Part shown: positions 15,166 to 23,570 of the stretch, in pieces
Position numbering within the stretch: the stretch's first letter is position 1
Layout: each line of letters begins with the position of its first letter
Assembly (NCBI RefSeq): GCF_900094555.1
Contig: NZ_FMAC01000001.1
Location: forward strand, 806,001-870,000
DNA from: Martinezella hainanensis
Lineage (GTDB): Bacteria > Pseudomonadota > Alphaproteobacteria > Rhizobiales > Rhizobiaceae
Direction of reading: 5' to 3'
Length of the DNA: 64,000 nt
Program-made: the position numbers and the translations under genes
Notes under the pieces: model-generated
Databases searched by the model: none
What the model saw: only the letters and a program-made list of their open reading frames with translations
Told to the model about the DNA's origin: nothing

Positions 15166-15474
15166 GTCTGCTCTGTTTCTCCTTGAAATCCAAGCCTTTC
15201 GGCAGTGCCCTCATTCACCCTGTCGATGCATCGCATTTAGGCAATCGCCTGAAATTTTATCGGAAATTTTCGTGCTTTTCGTCTTGAGCCGCGCCACGGA
15301 AGTTGTAATGTTTACCAATCGGTCAAATTATCCGTCAGATGTTTCTTAAAGGCAACTGGCGATTTTCCGGGCAAGAAAAACAAGACGACGCTCCGGAATT
15401 TGGAATAAGACCAACGGGAACAATTTCGGGCATGCGCCTTGCATGCCCGAGGACAAACAGGTGAGGATTGCATC
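15166..15474. other. Intergenic region between TetR gene and amidohydrolase
   Basis: 309 bases carrying the divergent promoters, the operator at 15311-15326, and an imperfect GCATGC-centred inverted repeat at about 15425-15450 (GGGCATGCGCCTTGCATGCCC). No additional gene seen. Confidence 0.55.
15311..15326. promoter_or_regulatory. RutR-like operator
   Basis: TTTACCAATCGGTCAA agrees with the E. coli RutR site TTGACCA-NN-TGGTCAA at 12 of 14 fixed positions and is symmetric as TTnACC/GGTnAA. It lies between the divergent tetR and amidohydrolase genes, where a local repressor would act. Confidence 0.7.
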
Positions 15475-16728
15475 ATGGTGGCAGCGCCAGGAGAAAACAT
15501 GCGTATCAATGGCGATCGCCTTTGGGATACGCTGATGGACATGGCGAAGATCGGCCCCGGTATTGCCGGTGGTAACAATCGTCAAACGCTGACCGATGCC
15601 GACGCCGAGGGACGCAGCCTTTTCAAGACCTGGTGCGACAAGGCGGGCATGACCGTCGGCGTCGACAAGATGGGCACGATGTTCGCGACCCGTGCCGGTA
15701 CCGATCCGAATGCGCTGCCCGTCTATGTCGGCTCGCATCTCGATACCCAGCCGACGGGCGGCAAATATGACGGCGTACTCGGCGTACTTGCAGCTCTTGA
15801 AGTCGTCCGCACGATGAACGACCTCGGCATCAAGACCAAGCATCCGATCGTCGTTACCAACTGGGCGAACGAGGAAGGCGCACGCTTTGCGCCCGCCATG
15901 CTGGCATCCGGCGTCTTTGCCGGCGTGCATACGCTTGATTATGCCTATGGCCGCAAGGACCCGGACGGCAAGACCTATGGCGACGAGCTGAAGCGCATCG
16001 GCTGGCTCGGCAACGAAGAGGTCGGCGCGCGCAAGATGCACGCCTATTTTGAATATCATATCGAACAGGGACCGATCCTCGAAGCCGAAAACAAGACAAT
16101 CGGCGTCGTCACCCACTGTCAGGGCTTGTGGTGGCTGGAATTCACGCTCACCGGCAAGGAAGCCCATACCGGCTCGACGCCCATGGCGATGCGTGTCAAT
16201 GCCGGCCTTGCCATGTCACGGATCGTCGAGATGGTGCAGAGCGTGGCGATGGAGAATCAGCCGGGCGCCGTCGGCGGTGTCGGCCAGGTCTTTTTCTCGC
16301 CGAATTCGCGCAACGTCCTGCCCGGCAAGGTGGTCTTCACAGTCGACATCCGCACACCCGACAAGGAAAAGCTCGACCGCATGCGCGCCAAGATCGAAGC
16401 GGAAGCGAAAAAGATCGCGGATGCTCTCGGCGTCGGCTGCTCGGTGGAAGCCATCGGCCATTTTGAGCCCGTGACTTTCGATCCAAAGCTTGTCACCTCC
16501 GTGCGCAATGCAGCCGAGAAACTCGGCTACAGCCACATGAACATCATCTCGGGCGCGGGTCATGATGCCTGCTGGGCGGCCAAGGTCGCGCCCGCCACGA
16601 TGGTCATGTGCCCCTGCGTCGGCGGCCTCTCGCATAACGAGGCGGAAGAAATCTCCAAGGAATGGGCAGCCGCCGGCGCGGATGTGCTGTTCCACGCAGT
16701 CGTCGAGACGGCGGAGATCGTGGCCTGA
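15475..16728 (+). CDS. pydC: Zn-dependent amidohydrolase (beta-ureidopropionase type)
   Basis: 417 residues of the M20/hydantoinase-carbamoylase family. It should hydrolyse N-carbamoyl-beta-alanine (or the beta-aminoisobutyrate analogue) to the amino acid, CO2 and ammonia, the last step of reductive pyrimidine breakdown. Metal-site motifs are GSHLDTQPTGGKYDG, NWANEEGARFAPAM and GHDACWA; the lid/dimerisation domain lies at about 215-330. ATGs at 15475 (AGGA 8 bases before) and 15499 (AGGAG 5 bases before) are both credible. It heads a unit with dihydropyrimidinase. N-carbamoyl-L-amino acid hydrolases share the fold; the pyrimidine assignment rests on neighbours. Confidence 0.88.
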   Translation: MVAAPGENMRINGDRLWDTLMDMAKIGPGIAGGNNRQTLTDADAEGRSLFKTWCDKAGMTVGVDKMGTMFATRAGTDPNALPVYVGSHLDTQPTGGKYDGVLGVLAALEVVRTMNDLGIKTKHPIVVTNWANEEGARFAPAMLASGVFAGVHTLDYAYGRKDPDGKTYGDELKRIGWLGNEEVGARKMHAYFEYHIEQGPILEAENKTIGVVTHCQGLWWLEFTLTGKEAHTGSTPMAMRVNAGLAMSRIVEMVQSVAMENQPGAVGGVGQVFFSPNSRNVLPGKVVFTVDIRTPDKEKLDRMRAKIEAEAKKIADALGVGCSVEAIGHFEPVTFDPKLVTSVRNAAEKLGYSHMNIISGAGHDACWAAKVAPATMVMCPCVGGLSHNEAEEISKEWAAAGADVLFHAVVETAEIVA

Positions 16729-16776
16729 CGGCCGCGATTCCCAGCATCGGAACTTCACACATCTGGAGCATGCACC

Positions 16777-18231
16777 ATGAGCACAGTCATCAAGGGTGGA
16801 ACCATCGTCACGGCCGACCTGACCTATAAGGCAGACGTCAAGGTCGAAGGCGGCAAGATCGTCGAAATCGGGCAGAATCTATCGGGCAACGAGGTGCTGG
16901 ATGCCTCCGGCTGCTACGTCATGCCCGGCGGCATCGATCCGCATACGCATCTCGAAATGCCATTCATGGGCACCTACTCCTCGGACGACTTCGAGAGCGG
17001 CACGCGAGCAGCTCTTGCAGGCGGCACGACGATGGTGGTGGATTTCGCGCTCCCCTCGCCCGGCCAGTCGCTGCTCGAAGCCCTGACCATGTGGGACAAC
17101 AAGTCCACCCGCGCCACCTGCGACTATTCCTTCCACATGGCGATCACCTGGTGGGGCGAGCAGGTCTTCAACGAGATGGAGGCCATCGTCCGCGACAAGG
17201 GCATCAACACCTTCAAGCACTTCATGGCTTATAAGGGCGCGCTGATGGTGGATGACGATGAGATGTTCTCCTCGTTCCAGCGCTGCGCCGAGCTGGGCGC
17301 ACTGCCGCTGGTCCATGCCGAAAACGGCGATGTGGTCGCGCAGATGCAGGCAAAGCTGCTCGCCGAAGGCAATAACGGGCCGGAGGCGCACGCCTATTCC
17401 CGCCCGGCCGAGGTCGAGGGCGAAGCGACGAACCGCGCCATCATGATCGCCGACATGGCGGGTTCGCCCGTCTATATCGTCCATACCTCCTGCGAACAGG
17501 CGCACGAAGCCATCCGTCGCGCCCGCCAGAAGGGCATGCGCGTCTATGGCGAGCCCCTGATCCAGCACCTGACGCTTGACGAAAGCGAATATGCCAACGC
17601 GGATTGGGATCACGCCGCCCGCCGCGTCATGTCGCCGCCCTTCCGCAACAAGCAGCATCAGGACAGCCTCTGGGCCGGCCTTGCCTCCGGCTCGCTGCAG
17701 GTGGTCGCGACCGACCACTGCGCGTTTACGACCGAGCAGAAGCGCTTCGGCCTCAACGACTTCACCAAGATCCCGAACGGCACCGGTGGCCTCGAGGATC
17801 GCATGCCGATGCTCTGGACCTATGGCGTCAACACCGGCCGCCTGACGATGAACGAATTCGTCGCCGTCACCTCAACCAACATCGCCAAGATTCTCAACGT
17901 CTATCCGAAGAAGGGCGCGATCCTCGTCGGCGCCGATGCCGATATCGTCGTCTGGGATCCGAAGCGGTCGAAGACCATCGCCGCCAAGACCCAGCAGTCG
18001 GCGATCGACTACAATGTCTTCGAGGGCAAGGAAGTGACGGGTATGCCGCGCTATACGCTGACGCGCGGCGTCGTCGCCATTGAGGAAGGCACGGTCAAGA
18101 CCAGGGAAGGCCACGGCGAGTTCGTCAAGCGCGACCCCTTTACCGCTGTCAACCGGGCACTTTCGACCTGGAAAGAAGTCACCGCGCCGCGCAAGGTTCA
18201 GCGCAGCGGCATTCCCGCCAGCGGGGTATGA
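16777..18231 (+). CDS. hydA: Dihydropyrimidinase
   Basis: 484 residues, the usual size for D-hydantoinase/dihydropyrimidinase. It opens dihydrouracil or dihydrothymine to the N-carbamoyl beta-amino acid, between PreTA and the amidohydrolase. Metal ligands: HTH in GGIDPHTHLEMPF, the carbamylated Lys in FKHFMAYKGALMV, and His in LVHAENGD and IVHTSCEQ, then Asp in ATDHCAF. The start at 16777 is 48 bases after the amidohydrolase stop, so co-transcription is likely. The C-terminus extends past the barrel as in other family members. Confidence 0.93.
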   Translation: MSTVIKGGTIVTADLTYKADVKVEGGKIVEIGQNLSGNEVLDASGCYVMPGGIDPHTHLEMPFMGTYSSDDFESGTRAALAGGTTMVVDFALPSPGQSLLEALTMWDNKSTRATCDYSFHMAITWWGEQVFNEMEAIVRDKGINTFKHFMAYKGALMVDDDEMFSSFQRCAELGALPLVHAENGDVVAQMQAKLLAEGNNGPEAHAYSRPAEVEGEATNRAIMIADMAGSPVYIVHTSCEQAHEAIRRARQKGMRVYGEPLIQHLTLDESEYANADWDHAARRVMSPPFRNKQHQDSLWAGLASGSLQVVATDHCAFTTEQKRFGLNDFTKIPNGTGGLEDRMPMLWTYGVNTGRLTMNEFVAVTSTNIAKILNVYPKKGAILVGADADIVVWDPKRSKTIAAKTQQSAIDYNVFEGKEVTGMPRYTLTRGVVAIEEGTVKTREGHGEFVKRDPFTAVNRALSTWKEVTAPRKVQRSGIPASGV

Positions 18232-18264
18232 CGCTTGGGATCAGCGCCTCGGCTCATCCACCGC

Positions 18265-18678
18265 TCAGCGCGGCACATACCGCTCCAGATCCGGCAGCAG
18301 GACCACGCTTTCCTGCTCGTTCGGATCGGTGCGGGCGATGACCGCTGTCGCCGGACGGTCGCTGAGATTAGCTGGAAGATGCGGAACGCCGGCCGGAATA
18401 TAGAACATCTCGCCCTCACGCACGATGACGTGCTCCTCCAGCCGCTCGCCGAACCAGCAATGCGTCTCCCCGGAAATCGCATAGATCGCTGTCTCATGCG
18501 AGGCGTGAAGATGCGCCTTGGCACGAGCGCCCGGCGGGATGGTCAAAAGGTGCATGCAGATCCCCGTCGAGCCCACTGTCTCGGCGGCAATCCCTTCGAA
18601 ATAGCTGAGGCCCTGTTTTCCGGCATAGGTGCTGCCGGGCCGCACGATACGGCAGGTGGGCTTCGATGAGACACTCAT
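18265..18678 (-). CDS. Cupin-domain protein
   Basis: 137 residues forming a single double-stranded beta-helix domain. The first cupin motif reads GARAKAHLHASHETAIYAIS (metal-type His/His/Glu), and the second lies around GEMFYIPAGVPHLPANL. Small cupins of this kind bind a metal and can be dioxygenases, isomerases or ligand sensors; the substrate is not readable. It is the only gene on the minus strand between hydA and the pyrimidine-linked ABC transporter, convergent with hydA and divergent from the transporter. The ATG at 18678 follows GGGGAG; a longer frame to 18852 would overlap the transporter gene and is rejected. Confidence 0.82.
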   Translation of the reverse strand: MSVSSKPTCRIVRPGSTYAGKQGLSYFEGIAAETVGSTGICMHLLTIPPGARAKAHLHASHETAIYAISGETHCWFGERLEEHVIVREGEMFYIPAGVPHLPANLSDRPATAVIARTDPNEQESVVLLPDLERYVPR

Positions 18679-18802
18679 GGCATTGCTCCCCTCGATCCAG
18701 CAGCCACAAGGCGCTCTCGCCTTTCCGGACTGCGGCAATGCCAAACAGGATAACACGCAATCCGCCCCAACCGTGCGGCGAAAACAGGACTGGTAGGTGT
18801 TA

Positions 18803-19594
18803 ATGACGTCATCCGCTTCCTCCGTCGTCTCCGCGCGGAATCTCTGTCTCACCTACAATACGAATGACGGGCCGGTGCATGCGCTGAGCAATGTCGATCT
18901 CGATGTTCGCAAGGGCGATTTCGTCTCCTTCATCGGTCCTTCCGGCTGCGGCAAGACCACGTTCCTGCGCGTCATCGCCGATCTCGAGCGCAAGACATCG
19001 GGCGATATCAACGTCAATGGCATGTCGCCGGAAGATGCTCGCAAGGCTCGTGCCTACGGCTATGTCTTCCAGGCCGCGGCCCTCTATCCCTGGCGCACGA
19101 TCGAGAAGAACATCGCCCTGCCGCTTGAGATCATGGGCTATGACAAGCAAGAGCAGGCCAAGCGCATCGCCCGGACGCTGGAACTCGTCAATCTCAACGG
19201 CTTCGAACATAAATTTCCCTGGCAGCTTTCGGGCGGCATGCAGCAGCGTGCCTCGATCGCCCGCGCGCTGGCCTTCGATGCCGATCTGCTGCTGATGGAC
19301 GAGCCCTTCGGCGCGCTTGACGAAATCGTCCGCGACCATCTGAACGAACAGCTTCTGAAGCTCTGGAAGCAGACGAACAAGACCATCTGTTTCGTCACCC
19401 ACTCCATCCCCGAGGCAGTGTACCTCTCCACCAAGATCGTGGTCATGTCGCCGCGCCCGGGCCGCGTCACCGACGTCATCGAATCGACGCTTCCCGCGGA
19501 GCGGCCGCTCGGCATTCGCGAGACGCCGGAATTTCTCGAAATCGCCCACCGCGTCCGGGAAGGTCTTAGAGCGGGGCATAGCTATGAGGAATAG
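18803..19594 (+). CDS. ABC transporter ATP-binding protein (nitrate/taurine/HMP type)
   Basis: 263 residues with Walker A GPSGCGKTT, signature LSGGMQQRASIARAL, Walker B LLLMDEPFGALD and switch His in FVTHSIPEA, most like the TauB/SsuB/ThiZ group. It energises the importer made of the permeases at 20131 and 21021 and the binding protein at 22211. The ATG at 18803 is chosen; a GTG lies two codons before. Adjacency to preTA, hydA and the amidohydrolase suggests a pyrimidine or related heterocycle as substrate (inference). A palindromic repeat separates it from the next gene of the cluster. Confidence 0.9.
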   Translation: MTSSASSVVSARNLCLTYNTNDGPVHALSNVDLDVRKGDFVSFIGPSGCGKTTFLRVIADLERKTSGDINVNGMSPEDARKARAYGYVFQAAALYPWRTIEKNIALPLEIMGYDKQEQAKRIARTLELVNLNGFEHKFPWQLSGGMQQRASIARALAFDADLLLMDEPFGALDEIVRDHLNEQLLKLWKQTNKTICFVTHSIPEAVYLSTKIVVMSPRPGRVTDVIESTLPAERPLGIRETPEFLEIAHRVREGLRAGHSYEE

Positions 19595-19618
19595 GATGAT
19601 GGACGGCTCCGTCGCATG

Positions 19619-19779
19619 GCGGCCCCTCACCCTAGCCCTCTCCCCGTGCAGGGGGAGAGGGAACGACCTCGACACGACCGCCAATCTCACTCGCCGGTGC
19701 GAAGGCCGCACGCGCCTCCATCCCCTTCTCCCCGTCAAAGCGAGGAGAAGGTGGCTAACAGGCCGGATGAGGGGCCGCA
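19619..19779. repeat. Palindromic intergenic repeat of rhizobial type
   Basis: Perfect 11-bp ends GCGGCCCCTCA (19619-19629) and TGAGGGGCCGC (19769-19779). Inside are two further hairpins, CCCTCTCCCC...GGGGGAGAGGG (about 19636-19661) and CCTTCTCC...GGAGAAGG (about 19723-19751). The CCTCACCCTAGCCCTCTCCCC style is familiar from dispersed repeats in Rhizobiales. It sits inside the ABC operon between the ATPase and the small membrane protein. Confidence 0.8.
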
Positions 19780-19798
19780 CCATGGCCGGAGGCGTATT

Positions 19799-20134
19799 AT
19801 GAACCCGCAATTCTTCCTCTGGCTCGTCGGCGCGATGGCGATCTTCATCAGCGGTGCAACCGCTTCACGCGCCTATATCGCCAACAACAACATGTTGGTG
19901 CTGATCCTGTCGCTCGCGCTCTATTGCATCGGCAATCTGATGATGGTGCGGCTGATGCGCGAAGGCGGGCTTGGCCTTGCGATCTCTGCCTCCTCCATCG
20001 CGCAGCTCGTTGTCGTCAACGTCATCGCCTTCATCGTCTTTGGCGAACGGCTGAGCCTGCAGCAGCTTGCCGGCGTAGGCCTTGGCATCGTCGCCATGAT
20101 CCTCATGCTGCTTCCGACGCAAGGAAGGGCATGA
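19799..20134 (+). CDS. Small four-helix membrane protein (SMR/EamA-like)
   Basis: 111 residues, almost entirely four membrane helices (about 5-24, 30-50, 57-80, 86-106), the size and layout of small multidrug resistance/EamA half-proteins; the end reads LSLQQLAGVGLGIVAMILML, resembling their last helix. The conserved membrane Glu of SMR helix 1 is not evident (the helix reads FFLWLVGAMAIFISGATASR), so proton-coupled drug export is doubtful. The stop overlaps the next permease start (ATGA), so it belongs to the transporter operon; it may help assembly or carry a related compound. Translation initiates at 19799 just after the repeat. Confidence 0.7.
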   Translation: MNPQFFLWLVGAMAIFISGATASRAYIANNNMLVLILSLALYCIGNLMMVRLMREGGLGLAISASSIAQLVVVNVIAFIVFGERLSLQQLAGVGLGIVAMILMLLPTQGRA

Positions 20135-21024
20135 GCATGGAGAAAGAACAGTTCTTCAAGCACAAGTTCCTGCCGGTCACGACGATCGTCCTGGCGATCA
20201 TCCTGCTCTGGTACGTCTTCGCCGTCGTCCTCAACGCACCGTTTCAGCGCGATATGGATCGGCGCGGCAATGTCAGCCCGACGACGATGGAATTCATCGG
20301 CAAGACGCTGTCACAGCCGAAGCCGACCCTGCCTGCACCGCATCAGGTGGCGCAGAATTTCTTCGAAAACACCTTCCTGCGGGTGCCGACAAGCAACCGC
20401 AGCCTTGTCTACAACGCCTGGGTGACGCTGGCTCCCACGGCGATCGGCTTTGCCTTCGGCACAATCCTCGGCGTGCTCTTCGCAGTGGGCATCGTTCACC
20501 TCGTCGCGCTCGACCGCAGCCTCATGCCATGGATCATCGCGTCGCAGACGATCCCCATCCTTGCCATAGCGCCGACGATCATCGTCGTCTTCAGCGCGCT
20601 CGGCATAGACGGGCTGATCCCCAAGGCGCTAATCTCCACCTACCTGTCATTCTTCCCGGTCACGGTCGGCATGACGAAGGGGCTGCGCTCGCCCGAGATC
20701 ATGCACCTCGACCTGATGCGCACCTATAATGCCAGCAGCTGGCAGACCTTCTGGAAGCTGCGTGTGCCGGCTTCTATACCCTTCCTCTTCACCTCGATGA
20801 AGGTCGCAATCGCCGCGAGCCTCGTCGGCACGATCGTCGGCGAGCTGCCGACGGGGGCAGTCGCCGGTATCGGCGCAAAGCTGCTCGCGGGCTCCTATTA
20901 CAGCCAGACGATCGACATATGGGCAGCGCTGGTTGCGGGCTCCGTCCTCGCGGCAATTCTCGTCGGCATCGTCAGCGTCGCCGCCCGCATCGTCGAGCGC
21001 TCGATGGGAGGCAGAACGGCATGA
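20131..21024 (+). CDS. ABC transporter permease (BPD type), first
   Basis: 297 residues. An N-terminal membrane anchor (about 13-35) is followed by a periplasmic loop and about six helices with the binding-protein-dependent transport signature, including ALISTYLSFFPVTVGMTKGL and the EAA-like loop around LDLMRTYNASSWQTFWKLRV. The ATG overlaps the stop of the small membrane gene, and the stop overlaps the second permease start (ATGA both times), so translation of the three is coupled. It should pair with the second permease as a heterodimer. Confidence 0.88.
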   Translation: MSMEKEQFFKHKFLPVTTIVLAIILLWYVFAVVLNAPFQRDMDRRGNVSPTTMEFIGKTLSQPKPTLPAPHQVAQNFFENTFLRVPTSNRSLVYNAWVTLAPTAIGFAFGTILGVLFAVGIVHLVALDRSLMPWIIASQTIPILAIAPTIIVVFSALGIDGLIPKALISTYLSFFPVTVGMTKGLRSPEIMHLDLMRTYNASSWQTFWKLRVPASIPFLFTSMKVAIAASLVGTIVGELPTGAVAGIGAKLLAGSYYSQTIDIWAALVAGSVLAAILVGIVSVAARIVERSMGGRTA

Positions 21025-22154
21025 GATCCTTTCAGTTCTCCTGGCAGGGCGTGCTTGCCATTCTCCTCTGTCTTCTGGCGATCCCTGCCTTGCCGTTGCT
21101 GGCAGCGGATGCCACGGCACCCGTCAGCAGCGGTACAAACTTCGTCATCTTCATTCTCATCGCCGCGGCCGCCGCCCTCTCCTTCATGCGTCTCTCCGAT
21201 GAGTTGAGCGCGGCAACCCTCTTCTTCGGCGCGCATGCGGCGGCATGGCTGCTGCTTGCGGGTATTTCCGGCAATGAGGGCAAGGCGCAAGCGTCCTTCT
21301 TCATTCTGATTGCCGCCGCGTGGCTGCTGGCCTGGCGATGCGTGACCGTCCTGTCGTCGATGCGTTCGCACTCGACCGCCGGCAGCTATTCGCTGCGGCT
21401 GTTGATCCCGGCGATCTTCGGCATATGGATATTGATCATCTGGGAAGCCGTCACCCGTGGCGCCGGCGTCTCGCTGGTTCTCCTGCCTCCACCAAGCGCC
21501 ATCGGCACAAGGATTGCCAACTCGCTGCCGACGCTCTGGATCGATGTGCGCCAGACGATCTTCACTGCGGTTCTGATCGGCTACATCATCGGTTGCGCCA
21601 GTGGCTTCATCGTCGCTATCCTCGCGGACCGCTTCGCCTTTCTGCGCCGCGGCCTGCTGCCGATCGGCAATCTAGTGTCCGCCCTGCCGATCATCGGCGT
21701 CGCACCAATCATGGTCATGTGGTTCGGCTTCGACTGGCAGTCCAAGGCCGCCGTCGTCGTCATCATGACCTTCTTCCCGATGCTGGTGAATACGGTGACT
21801 GGTCTTGCCGCCGCCGGCAACATGGAGCGCGACCTGATGCGGACCTACGCATCGAGCTACTGGCAGACACTGTTCAAACTGCGCCTGCCGGCTGCCGCTC
21901 CCTTTATTTTCAATGCGCTGAAGATCAACTCGACCCTGGCGATGATTGGTGCCATCGTGGCCGAGTTCTTCGGCACGCCCATGTCGGGCATGGGCTTTCG
22001 CATTTCAACCGAAAACGGTCGGTTGAACCTCGACATGGTCTGGGCCGAGATCGCGGTTGCCGCGGTTGCAGGTTCCGTTTTCTACGGTATCGTCGCCATC
22101 ATCGAACGAATGGTGACGTTCTGGCATCCGTCTATCCGCGGTGGGCAGACGTAA
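21021..22154 (+). CDS. ABC transporter permease (BPD type), second
   Basis: 377 residues, longer than its partner through an extra N-terminal block of about four hydrophobic helices (residues 1-100). The core permease domain (about 175-360) carries KAAVVVIMTFFPMLVNTVTG and the EAA-like MERDLMRTYASSYWQTLFKL. The start overlaps the preceding stop (ATGA), with further upstream frames rejected. It forms the pore with the protein at 20131. Confidence 0.88.
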   Translation: MRSFQFSWQGVLAILLCLLAIPALPLLAADATAPVSSGTNFVIFILIAAAAALSFMRLSDELSAATLFFGAHAAAWLLLAGISGNEGKAQASFFILIAAAWLLAWRCVTVLSSMRSHSTAGSYSLRLLIPAIFGIWILIIWEAVTRGAGVSLVLLPPPSAIGTRIANSLPTLWIDVRQTIFTAVLIGYIIGCASGFIVAILADRFAFLRRGLLPIGNLVSALPIIGVAPIMVMWFGFDWQSKAAVVVIMTFFPMLVNTVTGLAAAGNMERDLMRTYASSYWQTLFKLRLPAAAPFIFNALKINSTLAMIGAIVAEFFGTPMSGMGFRISTENGRLNLDMVWAEIAVAAVAGSVFYGIVAIIERMVTFWHPSIRGGQT

Positions 22155-22210
22155 TCCAGGATCCCTTCCAAGGGATCGAGGCATAACTCCAGAGGGAAAA
22201 GGGTGAAGAC

Positions 22211-23179
22211 ATGAAAAAAATAATGTTCGCATTGATGGCAAGTGCCATGACACTTGCCGCCACCCAGGCCGCAATGGCGGCGGACAAGGTGACCCTGCAG
22301 CTGAAATGGGTGGCCCAGGCTCAGTTCGGCGGCTATTTCGTCGCCAAGGACAAGGGCTTCTACAAGGACGAAGGCCTCGATGTCGATATCAAGGCGGGCG
22401 GGCCTGATATCGCTCCGGAGCAGGTGATCGCCGGCGGCGGCGCCGACGTCATCGTCGACTGGATGGGCGGTGCGCTGGTTGCCCGCGAAAAGGGCGTGCC
22501 GCTCATCAACATCGCCCAGCCCTTCGAAAAATCCGGTCTGGAACTGATCTGCCCGAAGGATGGCCCGGTCAAGACGGAGAAGGATTTCAAGGGTCACACC
22601 CTCGGCGTCTGGTTCTACGGCAACGAATATCCCTTCTTCGCCTGGATGCACAAACTCGGCCTGAAGACCGACGGCGGCAAGGATGGCGTCAATGTTCTCA
22701 AGCAGAGCTTCGACGTGCAGCCCCTCGTCCAGAAGCAGGCCGACTGCATCTCCGTCATGACCTATAACGAGTATTGGCAGGCGATCGATGCCGGCTTCAA
22801 GGCTGAAGACCTGACCGTCTTCAACTACACCAAGCTCGGCAACGACCTTCTGGAAGACGGCCTCTACGTCAAGGAAGACAAGCTGAAAGATGCGAAGTTC
22901 AAGGCAGACATGGTCAAGTTCGTCCGCGCTTCGCTAAAGGGCTGGAAATATGCCGTCGAGCATCCGGATGAAGCCGCCGAAATCGTCATGGACAATGGCG
23001 GCCAGGATGAAAACCACCAGAAGCGCATGGCAGGCGAGGTCGCCAAGCTGATCGGCAACGGCAAGCTCGACATGAAGACCTATGACCGTACGGTCGAAGC
23101 CTTGCTCGATCAGAAGATCATCAACAAGAAGCCGGCTGGCGCCTACACGCACGAAATCACCGACGCCGCTCTGAAATAG
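22211..23179 (+). CDS. ABC transporter substrate-binding protein (NMT1/THI5-like)
   Basis: 322 residues. A signal peptide (MKKIMFALMASAMTLAATQA, cleavage after AMA) is followed by an NMT1/ThiY-type binding domain: VTLQLKWVAQAQFGGYFVAK, then GFYKDEGLDVDIKAGG. Proteins of this family bind pyrimidine-like or heteroaromatic compounds (HMP, riboflavin, taurine, nitrate). With three pyrimidine-catabolic enzymes in the cluster, a pyrimidine base or breakdown intermediate is the likely ligand; this is inference. It follows the second permease by 56 bases and ends at a terminator. Confidence 0.88.
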   Translation: MKKIMFALMASAMTLAATQAAMAADKVTLQLKWVAQAQFGGYFVAKDKGFYKDEGLDVDIKAGGPDIAPEQVIAGGGADVIVDWMGGALVAREKGVPLINIAQPFEKSGLELICPKDGPVKTEKDFKGHTLGVWFYGNEYPFFAWMHKLGLKTDGGKDGVNVLKQSFDVQPLVQKQADCISVMTYNEYWQAIDAGFKAEDLTVFNYTKLGNDLLEDGLYVKEDKLKDAKFKADMVKFVRASLKGWKYAVEHPDEAAEIVMDNGGQDENHQKRMAGEVAKLIGNGKLDMKTYDRTVEALLDQKIINKKPAGAYTHEITDAALK

Positions 23180-23202
23180 CCTCAGGGCACGTCGAATCAC
23201 GG

Positions 23203-23236
23203 AAACGCGCGGGGCTTCCGGTCTCGCGCGTTTTTT
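23203..23236 (+). terminator. Intrinsic terminator after the ABC operon
   Basis: AAACGCGCG / CGCGCGTTT with a 13-base loop and a run of seven T residues, 24 bases after the binding-protein stop. Confidence 0.85.
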
Positions 23237-23570
23237 TCATTTTGTAACAGCAGCAACAAAAGGCTGGCTTTCTTGCAGCAATTGCCTGAAAAGCCCTCGG
23301 CCATCAACTATTCGAATGCTGACATCACAATGCCGTGATTGCTTCGCAGGGTTGCGAACGATAGAAATGCCCGCGAAATCATTTTCTCGTGATCTTGCGA
23401 GAATTGAAAACCGCTCCCATCTACAGAGGCGATTTTAGGATGAGGGACCTGCAGGCATGACAGACGGATATTGATCCGCCGGGGAAGCCGGCTCGCATGC
23501 AGTGATCCCCGTGTTCGCGACGGAAAACAGCGAAATCCCTTTTACCAAATGCCGAACTGGAACCGGACGC
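23237..23570. other. Intergenic region before the RND efflux pair
   Basis: 334 bases without a credible gene. It contains an inverted repeat TTCTCG-TGATCTTG-CGAGAA (23384-23403) that could be an operator, and no adjacent regulator gene. No sigma-70 promoter stands out. Confidence 0.5.

Noticed and set aside
23384..23403. Inverted repeat TTCTCG-TGATCTTG-CGAGAA before the RND adaptor as a TetR-type operator
   Set aside because: Arms of only 6 bp, no adjacent regulator gene, and no second copy seen; kept only as a note in the intergenic entry.
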